A stretch of 64,000 nt of DNA, from the NCBI RefSeq assembly GCF_020176695.1, contig NZ_JAIWIA010000018.1, positions 62,001 to 126,000 on the forward strand, in the 5' to 3' direction. Origin of the DNA: Massilia sp. MS-15 (lineage in GTDB: Bacteria; Pseudomonadota; Gammaproteobacteria; Burkholderiales; Burkholderiaceae_D). The notes beneath the pieces were generated by a model that worked only from the letters and a program-made list of their open reading frames with translations, had not been told where the DNA came from and did no database searches. Position 1 is the stretch's first letter. Each line of letters starts with the position of its first letter. This document shows, piece after piece, positions 56,610 through 64,000 of this stretch. A program made the position numbers and the translations under genes.

Positions 56610-58994
56610 CTAGTGCGAGTCGGAGTTCGAGTCCGAGTCCGGCGCCCGCCCGGTCTCGAGCGCGGCCTCGATGGCGGCGATCGAGGCCGGCTTGGTCAGG
56701 TGGGCGTCGAAGCCGGCGCGCGCGCTGCGCGCGCGGTCGGCCTCGCCGCCCCAGCCGGTCAGCGCCACCAGGCGCACCCCCGCATGCTGAGGCGTGCGCC
56801 GCACCGCCTCCGCCACTTCGTAGCCCGACATGCCGGGCATGCCAAGGTCGAGGAAGACGACCTCGGGCCGGAAGCCCGCCATCATGCGCAAGGCCTGGTG
56901 GCCATCGTTGGCGACCAGCGCCTCGTGGCCCAGCTGGACCAGCAGGGCCGACAGCGTCTCGGCGGCATCGCGGTTGTCGTCCACCACCATCACCCGCCTG
57001 GCCAGGCGCTGCGCCGTGGCACTGGGATCGGCGTGGGGACTGGTATTGGCAGCCGCGTCGGCGCCAGCGTCGCTGCCCGCCTCCGGGGCGCTGGCCAGCG
57101 GCAAGCGCACCGTGAAGACGCAGCCGGCATTGGTGCCGTCGCTGGCCGCCGTCACGCTGCCTCCATGCAGTTCCACCAGGCTGCGCACCAGCGACAGGCC
57201 GATGCCGAGACCGCCCGCCGCATGGCGCCGGCCTTCGCCGATCTGGGTGAACATGGTGAACACGTCCTCCAGGCGCTCGGGGGCGATGCCGATGCCATTG
57301 TCGGACACCGCGATCACGGCGTGCCGGCCATCGCGCTCGGCCGCCAGCACGATGCTGCCGCCGCGCGGCGTGTAGCGCGCCGCGTTGTTGAGCAGGTTGG
57401 AGACCACCTGGGTCAGGCGCGTGGGGTCGGCATCGAGCATCAGCGTTTCCTGCGGCATGCGCAGGTCCAGGTGGTGGCGCGCACCCTCGAGCAGCGGCGT
57501 GCTGGTCTCGACCGCCGCCGCCAGCACGGTGGCCAGGTCGATCCGCTCGCGTTTCAGGGCGACCTGGCCGCGCGTGATGCGCGCCACGTCCAGCAAGTCG
57601 TCCACCAGGTGCACCAGGTGGCCGAGCTGGCGTTCCATGATATCGTGGATGCGCTCGATGGCCGCCCGGTCGCCGCCGTCGCGCCGGATGAACTGCAGGC
57701 CGCTGCGCAGCGGCGCCAGCGGATTACGCAGCTCGTGGGCGAGAGTAGCCAGGAACTCGGTCTTGATGCGGTTCGCTTCCTCCAGATCGGCCGCCATCGC
57801 GCGCAGCGCCTGCTCGCCGCCGCGGCGTTCGGTGATGTCGTTGAATACCACCGCCACCCGGTGCTGTTCGGGCGGTCCGATGCGCGCCGCATACACGTCG
57901 AACCAGCGTCCCAGCGAGCGTGCCTCGTTAATCTGCCGCACCGCCGTGCCGGTGGCCGCCACGCGCCCGTACAGCTCGATCCAGTGCGCTTCCAGGTGCG
58001 GTGCCAGCTGGCGGATGGTGCGTCCTACCGGGTTGGCCAGGCCGGTATGCTTGGAGAAGGCGGGATTCGCTTCGAGAATGCGGTAGTCGCAAGGCTGGCC
58101 GGCGTGGTCGTAGACCATCTCGATGACGCATACGCCTTCGTCGATCGAGTCGAACAGGGTACGGTAGCGCTCCTCGCTCAGGCGCAGCTGCTGCTCGGCC
58201 TTGAACTGGCGCGACGCGTCGATGATCACGCCGCGCATGCGCGGGGCGCCGTCTTCTCTGCTGAACACCACGTTGCCGCGCCCGATCACCCAGCGCCAGC
58301 CGCCTTCGCGGCGGCGCACCCGGAAGGTGGCGTCGTAGGGCGTGCCCTGCGCCAGCGCGCTGTCCAGCTGGACCCGTACCTTGGCCAGGTCGTCGGGATG
58401 GATGGCGCCGAAATACAGGTCGGCCGGCGCGCACGCGCGCAGCGCCTCGGGAATCCCGAACAGCTCGCCCATGCGCGCGTCGCCGGCGACCTGGTCGGCC
58501 GCGACGTTCCAGGTCCAGACCGCCAGTTCGGCCGCCGCGATCACCGATTCGAGGCGCGCGCGGGCATCGATCAGGGCCGTTTCCGCGCGGCGCTGTTCGG
58601 CCGCAGCCTGGAACGCATCGAGGTAGAAACGCAGCTTGGCACGCAGGATTGCCGGCGACAGCGGTTCGGCCAGCACCGCGATGGCACCTGCTTCGTACAG
58701 CGGATCGGACGGGAAGGGCGGCTCGGCCGGCACCCCGAGCGCGACTACCGGGGTATGGGTCGAACGGCGCGTGGCGCGCAACTGGCGGATGGTGGCGCCG
58801 AGGGCCTGCGCATCGCCGGCGTAGCCGACCAGCACCAGGGCGAAATCGCGGTGCCGGACCTGATCGAGGGCAGCCGCGGCCGAGCGCGCATGCACCACCG
58901 CGGCGCCGACCTCGGCAGCCACCTGCACCAGCACCGGATCCGGGGCCGGATGCGCGCACACGTACAGCACGCTGGCCTGCTCCGGCGCCGTCAC
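56610..58994 (-). CDS. PAS-containing hybrid histidine kinase with C-terminal receiver
   Basis: A cytoplasmic 794-residue hybrid kinase. The N-terminal 120 residues look like a degenerate receiver (SVLYVCAHPAPDPVLVQVAA, VLVGYAGD in place of the Asp site). Two PAS/PAC units follow (GWRWVIGRGNVVFSREDG; YRTLFDSIDEGVCVIEMVYDH), then HisKA with LAHELRNPLAPLRSG and HATPase (NNAARYTPRGG, DNGIGIA, GGLGIGLSLVRSLVELHGG), and a complete receiver with FLDLGMPGMSG. The C-terminus is an Asp/Ser repeat (DSDSNSDSH). The start is GTG at 58994 with AAGGGG upstream. No partner regulator adjacent. Confidence 0.9.
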   Translation of the reverse strand: MTAPEQASVLYVCAHPAPDPVLVQVAAEVGAAVVHARSAAAALDQVRHRDFALVLVGYAGDAQALGATIRQLRATRRSTHTPVVALGVPAEPPFPSDPLYEAGAIAVLAEPLSPAILRAKLRFYLDAFQAAAEQRRAETALIDARARLESVIAAAELAVWTWNVAADQVAGDARMGELFGIPEALRACAPADLYFGAIHPDDLAKVRVQLDSALAQGTPYDATFRVRRREGGWRWVIGRGNVVFSREDGAPRMRGVIIDASRQFKAEQQLRLSEERYRTLFDSIDEGVCVIEMVYDHAGQPCDYRILEANPAFSKHTGLANPVGRTIRQLAPHLEAHWIELYGRVAATGTAVRQINEARSLGRWFDVYAARIGPPEQHRVAVVFNDITERRGGEQALRAMAADLEEANRIKTEFLATLAHELRNPLAPLRSGLQFIRRDGGDRAAIERIHDIMERQLGHLVHLVDDLLDVARITRGQVALKRERIDLATVLAAAVETSTPLLEGARHHLDLRMPQETLMLDADPTRLTQVVSNLLNNAARYTPRGGSIVLAAERDGRHAVIAVSDNGIGIAPERLEDVFTMFTQIGEGRRHAAGGLGIGLSLVRSLVELHGGSVTAASDGTNAGCVFTVRLPLASAPEAGSDAGADAAANTSPHADPSATAQRLARRVMVVDDNRDAAETLSALLVQLGHEALVANDGHQALRMMAGFRPEVVFLDLGMPGMSGYEVAEAVRRTPQHAGVRLVALTGWGGEADRARSARAGFDAHLTKPASIAAIEAALETGRAPDSDSNSDSH

Positions 58995-59195
58995 GGCTTG
59001 CCCCTTCGGAGCGATGTGTTGCGCTTGCGCAAATCTGTTCTCATGGTCGCGTCAATCTACGATCAGGATGCCTTCCTGTCAACGCCCTTCGCTGGTGGCG
59101 CCAGCGCTTGCGCCGCCGCCAGCCGATTGCCGCTAGTATGTGCCGCATCGCGGGCCCGCTGCGGGTCCTGGCAGGACACGGACAAAGGAGCAGAG

Positions 59196-60053
59196 ATGGA
59201 GCAGGAACATGCAGTGGGCCAGGAGAGCCAGTTTGAGGTGGCGGAAATCATGCGCGGCCTGTACGGCGATGGCATCATCGCCTGCCGCGCCGCCTTCGCG
59301 CCGGCCTTGATCGCGGAGCTGCGCGCCGACATCGACCAGCTGTTCGCGCAAGCGCTCGCGGTCGAGGGCGGCGCGCTCAACCGCGGGCCGAACCGCTATT
59401 ACGTCGAGGTGCACCCGGAGCGGCTGCGGTCCTTCGTGGCGATCGCCAGCCACCCCTGGGTGCGGGCCGTCTGCAGCGCCGTGCTGGGGCCGGAGTACCG
59501 GATTGTCGAGGTTGGCTTCGACGTGCCGGGACCGGGCGCGATGCACCAGCCCTGGCACCGCGACTTCGCCGCGCCGCCCGAAACGGTGCGCGGCAGGCGC
59601 CTCAGTTCGCTCGCGTTCAACATCACGACCGTGGATGTCACCGAGGACATGGGGCCGTTCGAGATTGCGCCGGGCACCCAATGGGACCTGTTCGAGGGCG
59701 ACCCGATGTTCCCGGACCAGTCGCTGTGGCCGCGCTACGAGGCCCTGGCCCAGCGCAAGCTGCCGAAGGTCGGCGATATCTCGGCGCGCTCGGCCCTGAC
59801 CATCCATCGCGGTACCGCCAACCGCTCAGCGCTGTCGCGGCCGGTGCTGGTACTGGGAGCGGACGCGCCGGATGCGACCAATGCGATCAAGCACGACCTG
59901 CAGCTGTCGCGTGCCTTCTACGATAGCCTGCCCCATGCGCTGCGCCGGCACCTGGCATGCCGCGTGGTGAAACAGCTCGAGCCGATTCGCCAGGCGCACA
60001 CGATCGAGGGCCTGAAGACGGGCGTCGCGATGGGGGGAGCGATGGGCGGGTAG
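59196..60053 (+). CDS. Phytanoyl-CoA dioxygenase (PhyH) family protein
   Basis: Fe(II)/2-oxoglutarate oxygenase of 285 residues. Iron ligands are His121 and Asp123 in PWHRDF and His204 in LTIHRGTANRS, with Arg210 as the likely 2-oxoglutarate anchor. PhyH relatives hydroxylate lipids, amino acids or natural products; this one's substrate is unknown. The C-terminal helical segment (LSRAFYDSLPHALRRHLACR) is longer than in minimal members. ATG at 59196 with AAGGAG upstream. Divergent from the hybrid kinase. Confidence 0.87.
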   Translation: MEQEHAVGQESQFEVAEIMRGLYGDGIIACRAAFAPALIAELRADIDQLFAQALAVEGGALNRGPNRYYVEVHPERLRSFVAIASHPWVRAVCSAVLGPEYRIVEVGFDVPGPGAMHQPWHRDFAAPPETVRGRRLSSLAFNITTVDVTEDMGPFEIAPGTQWDLFEGDPMFPDQSLWPRYEALAQRKLPKVGDISARSALTIHRGTANRSALSRPVLVLGADAPDATNAIKHDLQLSRAFYDSLPHALRRHLACRVVKQLEPIRQAHTIEGLKTGVAMGGAMGG

Positions 60054-60123
60054 CGATGCCGGCAGGGCCGGCAAGCGGGCCGCCGCCCGCGGCCCGGGCG
60101 CGCCCCGGGGACGATCGAGTCGA

Positions 60124-60396
60124 CTATTCCTTGTCCGGCGCGCCCTGCGATGGCACCGGCGTCCTGAGCGCGTCGGGCAGCGCGCCGCCGATCCCGTCCT
60201 CGGGCACCTGGCCGACCCGCCGCGCTTCGTCCGAGTGCTGGTCGAGGCTCACTTCCTCGGCGACATCGAAGCGTCCGTCCTCGGCGCCTCCCTCGCCGGG
60301 AAGCAGGTTCTCGGAACGCTGTTCCTCGCCGCCGCCGGCGACCGGGTTCGACGGCGCGGCGGCCGGGGTCTTGCCTGCTGGGCTGGATGGGGTCAT
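60124..60396 (-). CDS. Small acidic, Pro/Gly-rich protein of unknown function
   Basis: A 90-residue hydrophilic protein with a strong ribosome site (AGGAGG) at ATG 60396. Composition is Ala/Pro/Glu/Asp/Gly with no hydrophobic segment (TPSSPAGKTPAAAPSNPVAG, then SLDQHSDEARRVGQVPEDG), so it is probably disordered. No family recognised. The frame extends upstream to 60444 but the ribosome site decides the start. Stress-related disordered proteins often have this make-up; that is only a resemblance. Confidence 0.6.
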   Translation of the reverse strand: MTPSSPAGKTPAAAPSNPVAGGGEEQRSENLLPGEGGAEDGRFDVAEEVSLDQHSDEARRVGQVPEDGIGGALPDALRTPVPSQGAPDKE

Positions 60397-60462
60397 GCTG
60401 TCCTCCTGTTGACGGTTTCTCATGCCAGCATTATCGCGCCCCATCCGGCGCCCGGGCGCACG

Positions 60463-60732
60463 CTAGCCGCGCCGACCGGAGCGCGGCAGGTTCTTTTCCA
60501 CGATCGCCCACACGATCAGGCCGTAGGCCAGCACCCGGATCAGGTAATGGGTGGGCGAATCCTCGCCAGCCTCATTCAGGACCGCCGAATACACGCGGTG
60601 CAGGCCTTCGATGAAGAAGGAGGCCGAGAAATACAGGAAGAAGCGGTCTCCCGTGTTGCGCCAGAAGCGCAGGAAGAACAGGGCGATGGTGAGCGAAGCC
60701 ATCGAAATCGCGCCGTACATCATCTGGATCAT
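60463..60732 (-). CDS. DUF5985-family membrane protein (second of pair)
   Basis: An 89-residue membrane protein with two or three hydrophobic segments (MMYGAISMASLTIALFFLRFW, RFFLYFSASFFIEGLHRVY, YLIRVLAYGLIVWAIVE). The motif FFLRFWRNTGDRFF and the length match DUF5985, unknown function. ATG at 60732 is 4 nt behind the stop of a related gene. It ends a three-gene minus-strand operon (regulator, DUF5985, DUF5985). Confidence 0.8.
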   Translation of the reverse strand: MIQMMYGAISMASLTIALFFLRFWRNTGDRFFLYFSASFFIEGLHRVYSAVLNEAGEDSPTHYLIRVLAYGLIVWAIVEKNLPRSGRRG

Positions 60733-60736
60733 CGCT

Positions 60737-60994
60737 TCACTCTTTCTCGTAGATCAGGCCGTACAGCAGCAGCAGGCAGGCCACCAGGGCACTGATCACG
60801 CGCAGCGGCAGGAAGTCCACGTTCGGGAACACGATCTTGTCAAAGATCAGGAACAGGTTATTGAAGGTCATCACCGCAAAGCACAGGCCGCTCCAGAACA
60901 GGAGGCGGTGGCGCGTGCGCCGGTAGCTGGCAAACAGCAGCCAGGTACAGGCCAGCGAGGTCAGCATGCACAGGGTATAGATGAGTTCGCCCAT
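60737..60994 (-). CDS. DUF5985-family membrane protein (first of pair)
   Basis: An 85-residue membrane protein with three hydrophobic segments (LIYTLCMLTSLACTWLLFASY, LLFWSGLCFAVMTFNNLFLIF, LRVISALVACLLLLYGLIY). It shares the pattern LxxxSYRRTRHRLLFWSGLCF with its downstream paralogue, so the pair is probably a duplication or a heteromeric complex. The start ATG follows directly on the TAA of the regulator gene (TAAATG). Function unknown. Confidence 0.8.
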   Translation of the reverse strand: MGELIYTLCMLTSLACTWLLFASYRRTRHRLLFWSGLCFAVMTFNNLFLIFDKIVFPNVDFLPLRVISALVACLLLLYGLIYEKE

Positions 60995-61411
60995 TTACGG
61001 ATCCTTTCGCAGGCGGAAGGCGTCGGCGAACTGCTGCGCCTTCCGGTCGAGTGTGGAATGGATGAGGTTGGTAACGTCCACCAGGTGGCGCGCATACAGG
61101 TCGGCCAGGCCATCGATGCGTTCGCGCAGGGCTGCCGAGGCCGGGGCATAGCGGTAGCGGCTCGCTGGCGCCCCCATCTCCGCCCCGGGCTCAGGGTCTC
61201 CCAGGCGGGCGGCCATGCCGGAGCGGCACAGTTCCTCCAGCAGGCCGCAGGCAGTGCGTTCGCTGGTATAGAGGCGGCGCGCCAGCATGTCGCTGCTCCA
61301 CGCCTGGCCTGGGTTCGCGCGCAGCAATAGCAGCGCTTCCAGGAAGGGCACGGAGGGCACGCTCGTGAGGACGAAACGGCGCAAGTCCTCGGGAATCGGC
61401 GGACGGTTCAT
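60995..61411 (-). CDS. Winged-helix regulator heading the DUF5985 operon
   Basis: A 138-residue protein, probably a transcription factor. VPFLEALLLLRANPGQAWSSD, MLARRLYTSERTACGLLEEL and CRSGMAARLGDPEPG follow the winged-helix pattern (helix, recognition helix, wing); the C-terminal part is helical and may dimerise. I recognise no named family. ATG at 61411 directly heads the operon with two membrane genes; divergent from the nuclease gene across an AT-rich stretch. It could respond to a signal passed by the membrane proteins. Confidence 0.7.
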   Translation of the reverse strand: MNRPPIPEDLRRFVLTSVPSVPFLEALLLLRANPGQAWSSDMLARRLYTSERTACGLLEELCRSGMAARLGDPEPGAEMGAPASRYRYAPASAALRERIDGLADLYARHLVDVTNLIHSTLDRKAQQFADAFRLRKDP

Positions 61412-61582
61412 TCGCTTCGGGTAAGCTTTCCCAAAAGGAATCTTTTGTTGAGAAAGTCGCAAGTTTAGCTCATTCTGGGTAGAAATAGCTTCAATCGTGC
61501 GCGGGTATAGCGCGTACTCTTTGACGAATCGCAAGTGCGCTCGGCTACAATGCGCGCTAACGATGTTCGTGCTCAACCCAAA

Positions 61583-62389
61583 ATGATCAAATTCCGCGCC
61601 GTCTTCGCCAGTCTGCTGGCAGCCTGCAGCTTGCAGGCCAGTGCCGTACTTGCCGCCAGTCCCGCGAGCGCGGCGGGTGCCGCAAACTGCCCCGCGCACT
61701 ACCTGGATGGCCGGCCGCCCGAGATCCGCAACCCGAAACTGGCCACGGCCACCCGCCCGCTGTGCTTCAGCGAGTTCGGTGTCATGCATTCGGGCGTGAC
61801 CCGCACCGCGCTATGGTCGGCCGAACACCTGGCCGCCAACCAGGTGGCGGCCGCCCAGGGGCTCGACCGCGACAATGCCTTCCACCCCGAGCCGCGCCTG
61901 CCGCGCGGCCAGCGCGCCGAGCTGTCCGACTACGCACGCAGCGGCTTCGACCGCGGCCACCTGGCGCCGAACGGCGACATGCCGGACCGCACGGCGCAGC
62001 GCGAAAGTTTTTCGCTGGCCAACATGGTGCCCCAGGACCGCGACCACAACCGCCACATCTGGGCGCCGATCGAAGCAGCCGTGCGCAAGATGGCCAAGAA
62101 GGAGGGCCAGCTGTACGTGATCACGGGACCGGCCTTTCTCGGCAGCAGCCTGCGCCGGGTCGGCAACGTGATCGTGCCAAGCCACCTGTACAAGGTGGTG
62201 TACAGTCCGCGCCAGAAGGCGGGTGCGGCCTGGTTTGTCGAGAACCGCAGCGATGCGCCCATCCAGGTGATCCCGGTCGCCGAGCTGGAGCGCATCCTCG
62301 GCATCGAACTGCTTCCTTCGCTGACCCAGAAGCAGAAGGAACGCATGCTGGCGCTGCCGAAGATCCGGCAGAAGAAGTCGCGTTATTGA
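61583..62389 (+). CDS. Secreted DNA/RNA non-specific endonuclease (NucA/Serratia type)
   Basis: Sugar-nonspecific nuclease, 268 residues with a signal peptide (KFRAVFASLLAACSLQASAVLA). The beta-beta-alpha-metal motif is FDRGHLAPNGDM (Asp123, Arg124, Gly125, His126), with the metal-binding Asn likely in MVPQDRDHNRHIWAPIE. It shows the expected HYLDGRPPEIRNPKL start and the C-terminal strand QLYVITGPAFLG. It could serve nutrient phosphate scavenging or biofilm DNA removal. ATG at 61583; divergent from the regulator. Confidence 0.9.
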   Translation: MIKFRAVFASLLAACSLQASAVLAASPASAAGAANCPAHYLDGRPPEIRNPKLATATRPLCFSEFGVMHSGVTRTALWSAEHLAANQVAAAQGLDRDNAFHPEPRLPRGQRAELSDYARSGFDRGHLAPNGDMPDRTAQRESFSLANMVPQDRDHNRHIWAPIEAAVRKMAKKEGQLYVITGPAFLGSSLRRVGNVIVPSHLYKVVYSPRQKAGAAWFVENRSDAPIQVIPVAELERILGIELLPSLTQKQKERMLALPKIRQKKSRY

Positions 62390-62414
62390 CCGCAGCACAG
62401 ACAGGAGCAAGCAG

Positions 62415-62672
62415 ATGCCAGCGAAGAAACCATTCACCCCCTTTGCCAACGAAGCCGACGTGCTGGAGATCGGCGACCTGATGCTCGAGAACCGGCTCGA
62501 CCGCATCACGGTTTCCGGGGATGTCGACCTGACCGCCGACAAGGCCGGGCTCGCGCTCGCGCGCCGGCTCCACGCCCAGCTGGCCGCCGTGGTCGAGGCG
62601 CTCGAGGCGCGCGAGCTTCCCGACCGGCTGCCGCCACCCGATGTCGAGACCGTCGACAATCCCTTTTCCTGA
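62415..62672 (+). CDS. Conserved-looking 85-residue protein of unknown function
   Basis: A small soluble protein: KKPFTPFANEADVLEIGDLM, LENRLDRITVSGDVDLTADK, then a helix AGLALARRLHAQLAAVVEALE. No domain recognised. The coding bias is strong and it starts 26 bp after the nuclease stop with AGGAGCAAGCAG upstream of ATG, so it is probably co-transcribed. The TVSGDVDLTADKAGL segment could be a short beta-hairpin; function open. Confidence 0.65.
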   Translation: MPAKKPFTPFANEADVLEIGDLMLENRLDRITVSGDVDLTADKAGLALARRLHAQLAAVVEALEARELPDRLPPPDVETVDNPFS

Positions 62673-62796
62673 TCCTTCCCCCTGCGCGGCGAATGCCGCC
62701 GCCGCGCGCACCATTCCGGGTGTCAAGGGTGCGCATACCCCGTCGCGATTGGAGTAACCTCGTTTGCCCTGAAACCAGCGCAGCGAGGAGCATCCG

Positions 62797-63231
62797 ATGC
62801 CTAGCAAACCTTCCGAGAACGCGCCGCAGGATGGCCTGCAGATTCCCGTGATCGAGGAACAGCTGGCCGTCGGCACCCGCGTCGTCGAAACCGGCCGCGG
62901 TGTACGCATCCACAAAACGGTCTCGCAGCAAACGGTCACCATCGATGAGCGCCTCATGCGCGAAGAGGTGGACGTCCGGCATGTCCCGGTGGACCGGATC
63001 GTCGCGCTGGAAGAGGCACCTGCAAGCCGCTACGACGGCGATACGCTGGTGGTGCCGGTCCTCGAAGAAGTGCTGGTGGTGGAACGCCGCCTGCGCATCA
63101 AGGAGGAACTGCATATCACCCGCGTCCGGCACGAGGAGCACTACCACGACACGGTTCCGCTCAAGGCGGAACGCGTCGAGGTGGAACGCTTCGACGAGGC
63201 CGCGCCTTCCGCATCCGATACCCACCAATGA
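62797..63231 (+). CDS. DUF2382 (YsnF/AvaK-type) stress protein
   Basis: A 144-residue protein with the DUF2382 domain: IPVIEEQLAVGTRVVETGRG, VRIHKTVSQQTVTIDERLMR and LREEVDVRHVPVDR-like strands, a second half-repeat LVVPVLEEVLVVERRLRIKEELHIT and KAERVEVERFDE. The two halves look like an internal duplication. DUF2382 proteins are general-stress proteins of unknown action. ATG at 62797 follows GAGGAG. It shares the VIEEQL/EEQLKVG motif with the next gene. Confidence 0.87.
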   Translation: MPSKPSENAPQDGLQIPVIEEQLAVGTRVVETGRGVRIHKTVSQQTVTIDERLMREEVDVRHVPVDRIVALEEAPASRYDGDTLVVPVLEEVLVVERRLRIKEELHITRVRHEEHYHDTVPLKAERVEVERFDEAAPSASDTHQ

Positions 63232-63244
63232 TGGAGGAACGATC

Positions 63245-64000
63245 ATGCAACATACTCTGGTAGCCGTTTTCGACAACAACACCGACGCGCGCAATGCGAT
63301 GGACGAGCTGCTCGCGGCGGGCTTTCCGCGCCAGGACGTGCGCATGTCCGGCGACAGTAGCGCCGGCATCAGCGGCAGTGCGACTTCCACCACCACCACC
63401 ACGTCCGCCACGACCAGCGACGCCGACACCGGTATCGGGAGCAGCATCAGGCACTTCTTCAGCGACCTGTTCGGCAGCGACGAGGAGGAAACCCGCCGGA
63501 TGAGCCGCTACGAAGGGGCTGTCAGCGGCGGCAAGTGCGTGATCACCTTGAGCGCCGATTCGCTGCCGGAAGTCGAACGTGCCGCCGACATCGTCGAGCG
63601 CTTCGGCCCGGTCGACATCGACGAGCACTCCGACCAGGTCGTCGCGATGGCGTCCAGCGGCGCCATGCTGCAGGGCAGCCAGAGCCGCATGCAGTCCTAC
63701 TCGGCGTCGGCGCAATCGGGCACCACCCAGCAGCAGGGCAGCATGGCGGGCGCCTCGCTGCAGCGCGACACCGCGATGGAAGCCGGCCGCGCCCATGCGA
63801 CCCGGTCGGACGCGACCCGGTCGGACGCGACCCGGTCGGACGCGACGCGATCGATACCCGTTGTCGAAGAACAGCTGAAGGTCGGCAAGCGTGAAGTGCA
63901 GCGAGGCGGCGTGCGCATCTTCTCGCGTGTCGTCGAGACCCCGGTGGACGAGAGCGTGACCCTGCGCGAGGAGCACGTCGACGTGCAGCGCCGCGCTGTC
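63245..64000 (+). CDS. DUF2382 general-stress protein, 3' end cut by the window
   Basis: 252 residues visible, frame open at the window end. The N-terminal part (HTLVAVFDNNTDARNAMDEL, LLAAGFPRQDVRMSGD) is the flavodoxin-like general-stress fold of YsnF; a Ser/Thr linker (TSTTTTTSATTSD) follows, then EETRRMSRYEGAVSGGKCVI, VERFGPVDIDEHSD, a repeat ATRSD x3, and the start of DUF2382 (IPVVEEQLKVGKREVQRGGV). ATG at 63245 with GGAGGA upstream, 14 bp behind the other DUF2382 gene, same operon. The two proteins are related in the DUF2382 part. Confidence 0.88.
   Translation, partial: MQHTLVAVFDNNTDARNAMDELLAAGFPRQDVRMSGDSSAGISGSATSTTTTTSATTSDADTGIGSSIRHFFSDLFGSDEEETRRMSRYEGAVSGGKCVITLSADSLPEVERAADIVERFGPVDIDEHSDQVVAMASSGAMLQGSQSRMQSYSASAQSGTTQQQGSMAGASLQRDTAMEAGRAHATRSDATRSDATRSDATRSIPVVEEQLKVGKREVQRGGVRIFSRVVETPVDESVTLREEHVDVQRRAV
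63797..63856 (+). repeat. 15-bp in-frame tandem repeat
   Basis: Three perfect copies of GCGACCCGGTCGGAC (63797-63841) and a diverged fourth (63842-63856), in frame, encoding ATRSD three times and then ATRSI. It lies in the linker before DUF2382. The exact copies indicate recent slippage, so copy number may vary between strains. Confidence 0.9.

Noticed and set aside
63797-63856. CRISPR-like repeat
   Set aside because: The units are 15 bp, directly adjacent without spacers, and in frame in a coding gene. It is a tandem coding repeat.

Overview
The window is a GC-rich, densely coding stretch of bacterial chromosome with about 60 genes on both strands and no rRNA, tRNA, phage, transposase or CRISPR array that I can see. 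The gene families (DUF2863, DUF3606, DUF5985, a cyoABCD operon joined to a RegB/RegA pair, several GGDEF/EAL proteins, an AroP/HmgA/Hpd tyrosine set) and the base composition fit a betaproteobacterium of the Oxalobacteraceae, probably Massilia or a close relative. That assignment is inference; no marker gene fixes it.

Left part (1-24100). A branched-chain 2-oxoacid dehydrogenase operon (E1 alpha, E1 beta, start of E2, minus strand) is followed by an EAL phosphodiesterase, an exported CocE-type hydrolase, an AroP-like permease, two small membrane or basic proteins, a PAS-GGDEF-EAL protein, an ETHE1-type persulfide dioxygenase and a CorC/HlyC-type CBS membrane protein. Next comes tyrosine catabolism: hmgA, a divergent LysR gene with an inverted repeat between them, and hpd, followed by lrgAB. 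A stress and metal group follows (hemerythrin protein, manganese catalase, ZIP transporter), then a TetR gene with a well-formed promoter/operator and a second operator-like copy behind it, and an MHS-type transporter.

Middle part (24300-37940). cyoABCD encodes a bo3-type quinol oxidase, followed by a SURF1-like assembly factor, a RegB-like kinase with a quinone-binding heptapeptide and redox cysteine, its RegA regulator and a small cytochrome c. This is a compact respiratory module with its own quinone sensor. Next are a MOSC-domain gene with a probable late frameshift, a second ZIP transporter, a YjaB-like acetyltransferase with a strong downstream terminator, and a tightly overlapped trio: an exported protein of unknown function, a cation/proton antiporter and a YbdK-type glutamate-cysteine ligase. 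A MarR regulator is convergent to the trio.

Right part (38000-64000). A CHASE-PAS-GGDEF-EAL protein precedes a class A PBP and an M23 endopeptidase that converge on one CTAG. A Cache histidine kinase, an MscS channel, DUF3606, thioredoxin and MFS genes follow. Then come a TPR/aspartyl hydroxylase behind a 17-bp palindrome, a DUF481 porin-like protein, an NCS2 purine permease, DUF2863, and a glycosyltransferase behind an unusually AT-rich leader with a terminator at its end. The window closes with a hybrid kinase, a PhyH dioxygenase, a three-gene regulator/DUF5985 operon, a secreted nuclease and two DUF2382 stress proteins; the last is cut by the window end and carries a 15-bp tandem repeat.
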